Assembly: GCA_036279975.1 (NCBI GenBank)
Contig: DASURP010000082.1
Coordinates: 1 to 6,916 of the forward strand
From: 66-474 sp036279975
Lineage (GTDB): Bacteria; Pseudomonadota; Gammaproteobacteria; Xanthomonadales; Rhodanobacteraceae
Reading direction: 5' to 3'
Length of the DNA stretch: 6,916 bases
The translations under genes were made by a program, and so were the position numbers. This document shows, in pieces, positions 5,343 through 6,916 of this stretch; the first letter of the stretch is position 1; each line of letters begins with the position of its first letter. Below the pieces are notes generated by a model. That model made no database searches. It was not told the DNA's origin and was given only the letters and a program-made list of their open reading frames with translations.

Positions 5343-6773
5343 ATGAACGCCGTACCCAGGGATTCCACCAAGCACGACTACAAGGTGCATGACATCGCAC
5401 TCGCCGACCTCGGCCGCAAGCGCATCGCGATGGCCGAGCAGGAAATGCCCGGCCTGATGCAGATCCGCGCCCGCTACGCGCCGCAAAAACCCTTGCAGGG
5501 CGTGCGCGTCACCGGTTCGCTGCACATGACCAAGGAAACCGCGGTGCTGATCGAGACGCTGACCGCGCTGGGCGCCTCGGTGCGCTGGGCGTCGTGCAAC
5601 ATCTTCTCGACCCAGGACGACTGCGCCGCCGCGATCGCCGCCGAAGGCATCCCGGTATTCGCGTGGAAGGGCGAGACGCTGGAGGAATACTGGCAGTGTA
5701 CGCTGGATGCGATCACCCATCCCGGCCAGCGCGGCCCCGAGTTGATCGTCGACGACGGCGGCGATGCGACGCTCTTGATCCACAAGGGCGTCGAGATGGA
5801 AGGTGGCGCGAAGTGGGTGGAAGGGAAAGGCGCCAACCACGAGGAACAGGTCATCAAGGACCTGTTGAAGAAGACCCGCACGGAACGCCCCGGCTTCTGG
5901 AAGAAGGTCGCGTCCGAGTGGCGCGGCGTTTCCGAGGAAACCACCACCGGCGTGCACCGCCTGTACCAGCTCGCCGAAGCCGGCAAGCTGCTGGTGCCTG
6001 CGATCAACGTCAACGATTCGGTCACCAAGTCCAAGTTCGACAACCTCTACGGCTGCCGCGAATCGCTGGCCGATGGCATCAAGCGCGCCACCGACCTGAT
6101 GGTCGCGGGCAAGGTCGCCGTCGTGTGCGGCTACGGCGATGTCGGCAAGGGCTGCGCGCATTCGATGAAGGGTTTCGGCGCGCGCGTGATCGTCACCGAA
6201 ATCGACCCGATCTGCGCGCTGCAGGCGGCGATGGAAGGCTACGAGGTCAACACGCTGGAGAGCGTGCTCGAACGCGCCGACCTCTTCATCACCGCGACCG
6301 GCAACCACAACATCATCACGGTCGAGCAGATGGCGCGGATGAAGGACAAGGCAATCGTCGGCAACATCGGCCATTTCGACAACGAGATCGACATGGCAGG
6401 GCTGAAGAAGGTCAAGGGGATCCAGCGCATCAACATCAAGCCGCAGTACGACGAGTACCGGTTCCCCGACGGCCACAGCGTGATGGTGCTCGCCGAAGGC
6501 CGTTGGCTCAACCTCGGCTGCGCCACGGGCCACCCGAGCTTCGTCATGTCCGCATCCTTCACCAACCAGGTGATGGCGCAGATCGAGCTCTTCACGAACA
6601 CGTCGAGCTACCGGCGCGAAGTCTACGTCCTCCCCAAGAAGCTCGACGAGAAGGTCGCGCGCCTGCACCTCGACAAGCTTGGCGTGAAGCTCACCTCCCT
6701 CACCCCCGAGCAGGCCGCCTACATCGGCGTCCCGGTAGAGGGGCCGTATAAGGCGGAGCATTATCGGTACTGA
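5343..6773 (+). CDS. ahcY: S-adenosylhomocysteine hydrolase (adenosylhomocysteinase)
   Basis: This cytosolic, NAD-dependent enzyme reversibly splits S-adenosylhomocysteine into adenosine and homocysteine, relieving product inhibition of methyltransferases and returning homocysteine to methionine synthesis. The 476-residue product is of the long bacterial/plant type, with an insertion around residues 155-190 (including WVEGKGANHEEQVIKDLLKK) that is absent from the shorter mammalian form. Substrate-site motifs are SLHMTKETA (59-67), SCNIFSTQDDCAAAIA (84-99), VDDGGDAT (136-143), EETTTGVHRLY (198-208) and NDSVTKSKFDNLYGCRES (224-241), with the catalytic K230 and D234. The Rossmann NAD-binding loop is GYGDVGKG (263-270). 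GNIGHFDNEID (340-350) and LGCATGHPSF (391-400) complete the active site. The C-terminus KAEHYRY provides the lysine and tyrosine that reach the NAD of the partner subunit, with AE where PD is usual. The frame is open upstream, but the family start, ribosome binding site and riboswitch all fix the ATG at 5343. metF often follows ahcY in related genomes, but lies outside this window if present. Confidence 0.98.
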   Translation: MNAVPRDSTKHDYKVHDIALADLGRKRIAMAEQEMPGLMQIRARYAPQKPLQGVRVTGSLHMTKETAVLIETLTALGASVRWASCNIFSTQDDCAAAIAAEGIPVFAWKGETLEEYWQCTLDAITHPGQRGPELIVDDGGDATLLIHKGVEMEGGAKWVEGKGANHEEQVIKDLLKKTRTERPGFWKKVASEWRGVSEETTTGVHRLYQLAEAGKLLVPAINVNDSVTKSKFDNLYGCRESLADGIKRATDLMVAGKVAVVCGYGDVGKGCAHSMKGFGARVIVTEIDPICALQAAMEGYEVNTLESVLERADLFITATGNHNIITVEQMARMKDKAIVGNIGHFDNEIDMAGLKKVKGIQRINIKPQYDEYRFPDGHSVMVLAEGRWLNLGCATGHPSFVMSASFTNQVMAQIELFTNTSSYRREVYVLPKKLDEKVARLHLDKLGVKLTSLTPEQAAYIGVPVEGPYKAEHYRY

Positions 6774-6780
6774 GAAACAG

Positions 6781-6808
6781 AGAAAGCAGAAAGCAGAGAG
6801 CAGAAAGC
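6781..6808. repeat. Heptamer tandem repeat, AGAAAGC type, four copies
   Basis: Units at 6781, 6788, 6795 and 6802 read AGAAAGC, AGAAAGC, AGAGAGC and AGAAAGC, with degenerate flanking units GAAACAG (6774) and AGTGAAC (6809). It starts 7 bases after the ahcY stop codon and is strongly purine-rich on the + strand, unlike the rest of the window. A simple-sequence repeat in a non-coding position; no function is evident. Confidence 0.85.
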
Positions 6809-6830
6809 AGTGAACGGCTCGTAATGCGGT

Positions 6831-6901
6831 GTCATACCCGCGACAGCTGGGATTCATGTTAGCCAGACTGAACATGGATCCCAGCAAGTCGCGGGGATGA
6901 C
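6831..6901. repeat. Long imperfect inverted repeat downstream of ahcY
   Basis: The left arm (6831-6860) begins GTCATACCCGCGAC and continues CTGGGATTCATGTT. The right arm (6871-6901), read on the - strand, begins GTCATCCCCGCGAC and continues CTGGGATCCATGTT. The loop is 10 nt, and the roughly 30-bp arms differ at only a few positions plus one extra base. The arms resemble the widespread GTCATTCCCGCG / GGGAATCCATG type of dispersed repeat. The transcript could fold into a very stable stem and so protect or end the ahcY message, but no T-run follows. It may also be a small non-autonomous mobile element; no target-site duplication is clear within the window. Confidence 0.8.
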
Positions 6902-6916
6902 GGCCCTTCACCTACT

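Noticed and set aside
2338..5346. 1002-codon open frame on the + strand across ppc
   Set aside because: It lies opposite ppc, whose motifs are intact, and continues through REP-like repeats and the SAH riboswitch. Its composition (many R, H, Q, G, A) is that of a GC-rich antisense shadow.
5187..6911. Long - strand open frame opposite ahcY
   Set aside because: It is the antisense of a clear ahcY gene, with no recognisable domain and a composition typical of a GC-rich shadow. Its first codons read the repeats after ahcY.

Overview
The window is a GC-rich, densely coded chromosomal segment whose proteins and repeats look most like those of a Xanthomonadales (Lysobacter/Xanthomonas/Rhodanobacter-type) gammaproteobacterium. 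That placement is inferred from protein resemblance, from an S-adenosylhomocysteine (SAH) riboswitch in front of ahcY, and from REP-like repeats with a GTAGGAGC head. No marker gene in the window proves it. There is no sign of a phage, transposase or CRISPR array.

Layout, left to right: (1) positions 2-538, + strand, the 3' end of an outer-membrane beta-barrel protein gene whose start lies outside the window. (2) 539-782, a non-coding stretch ending in the metK control region, with a 24-bp imperfect dyad (735-758) and an overlapping perfect 14-bp palindrome (753-766). (3) 783-2021, + strand, metK (S-adenosylmethionine synthetase). (4) 2017-2095, a head-out pair of REP-like palindromes and a GC-rich hairpin between two convergent genes; the first REP contains the metK stop codon. 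(5) 2095-4818, - strand, ppc (phosphoenolpyruvate carboxylase). (6) 4819-5187, a gene-free stretch occupied mostly by REP-like palindromes, including a roughly 100-bp unit present twice in tandem. (7) 5188-5342, the ahcY control region: a 24-bp dyad matching the one before metK, a -10-like box, an SAH riboswitch aptamer, a small hairpin and the ribosome binding site. (8) 5343-6773, + strand, ahcY (S-adenosylhomocysteine hydrolase). (9) 6774-6916, a 7-bp tandem repeat followed by a long inverted repeat.

How the genes work together: metK makes S-adenosylmethionine (SAM) from methionine and ATP. Methyltransferases convert SAM to SAH, and ahcY clears SAH to adenosine and homocysteine, which feeds back to methionine. 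The two enzymes flank ppc, an anaplerotic enzyme with no direct part in this cycle.

The observation most worth following is that metK and ahcY, about 4.5 kb apart and in separate transcription units, carry nearly the same dyad upstream (21 of 29 positions identical without gaps). A common DNA-binding regulator of the SAM cycle would explain this. ahcY additionally has an SAH riboswitch whose P2 strand is duplicated at the ribosome binding site (CGGAGCCA at both), which gives a simple model for translational switching. ahcY may therefore sense its own substrate at two levels.
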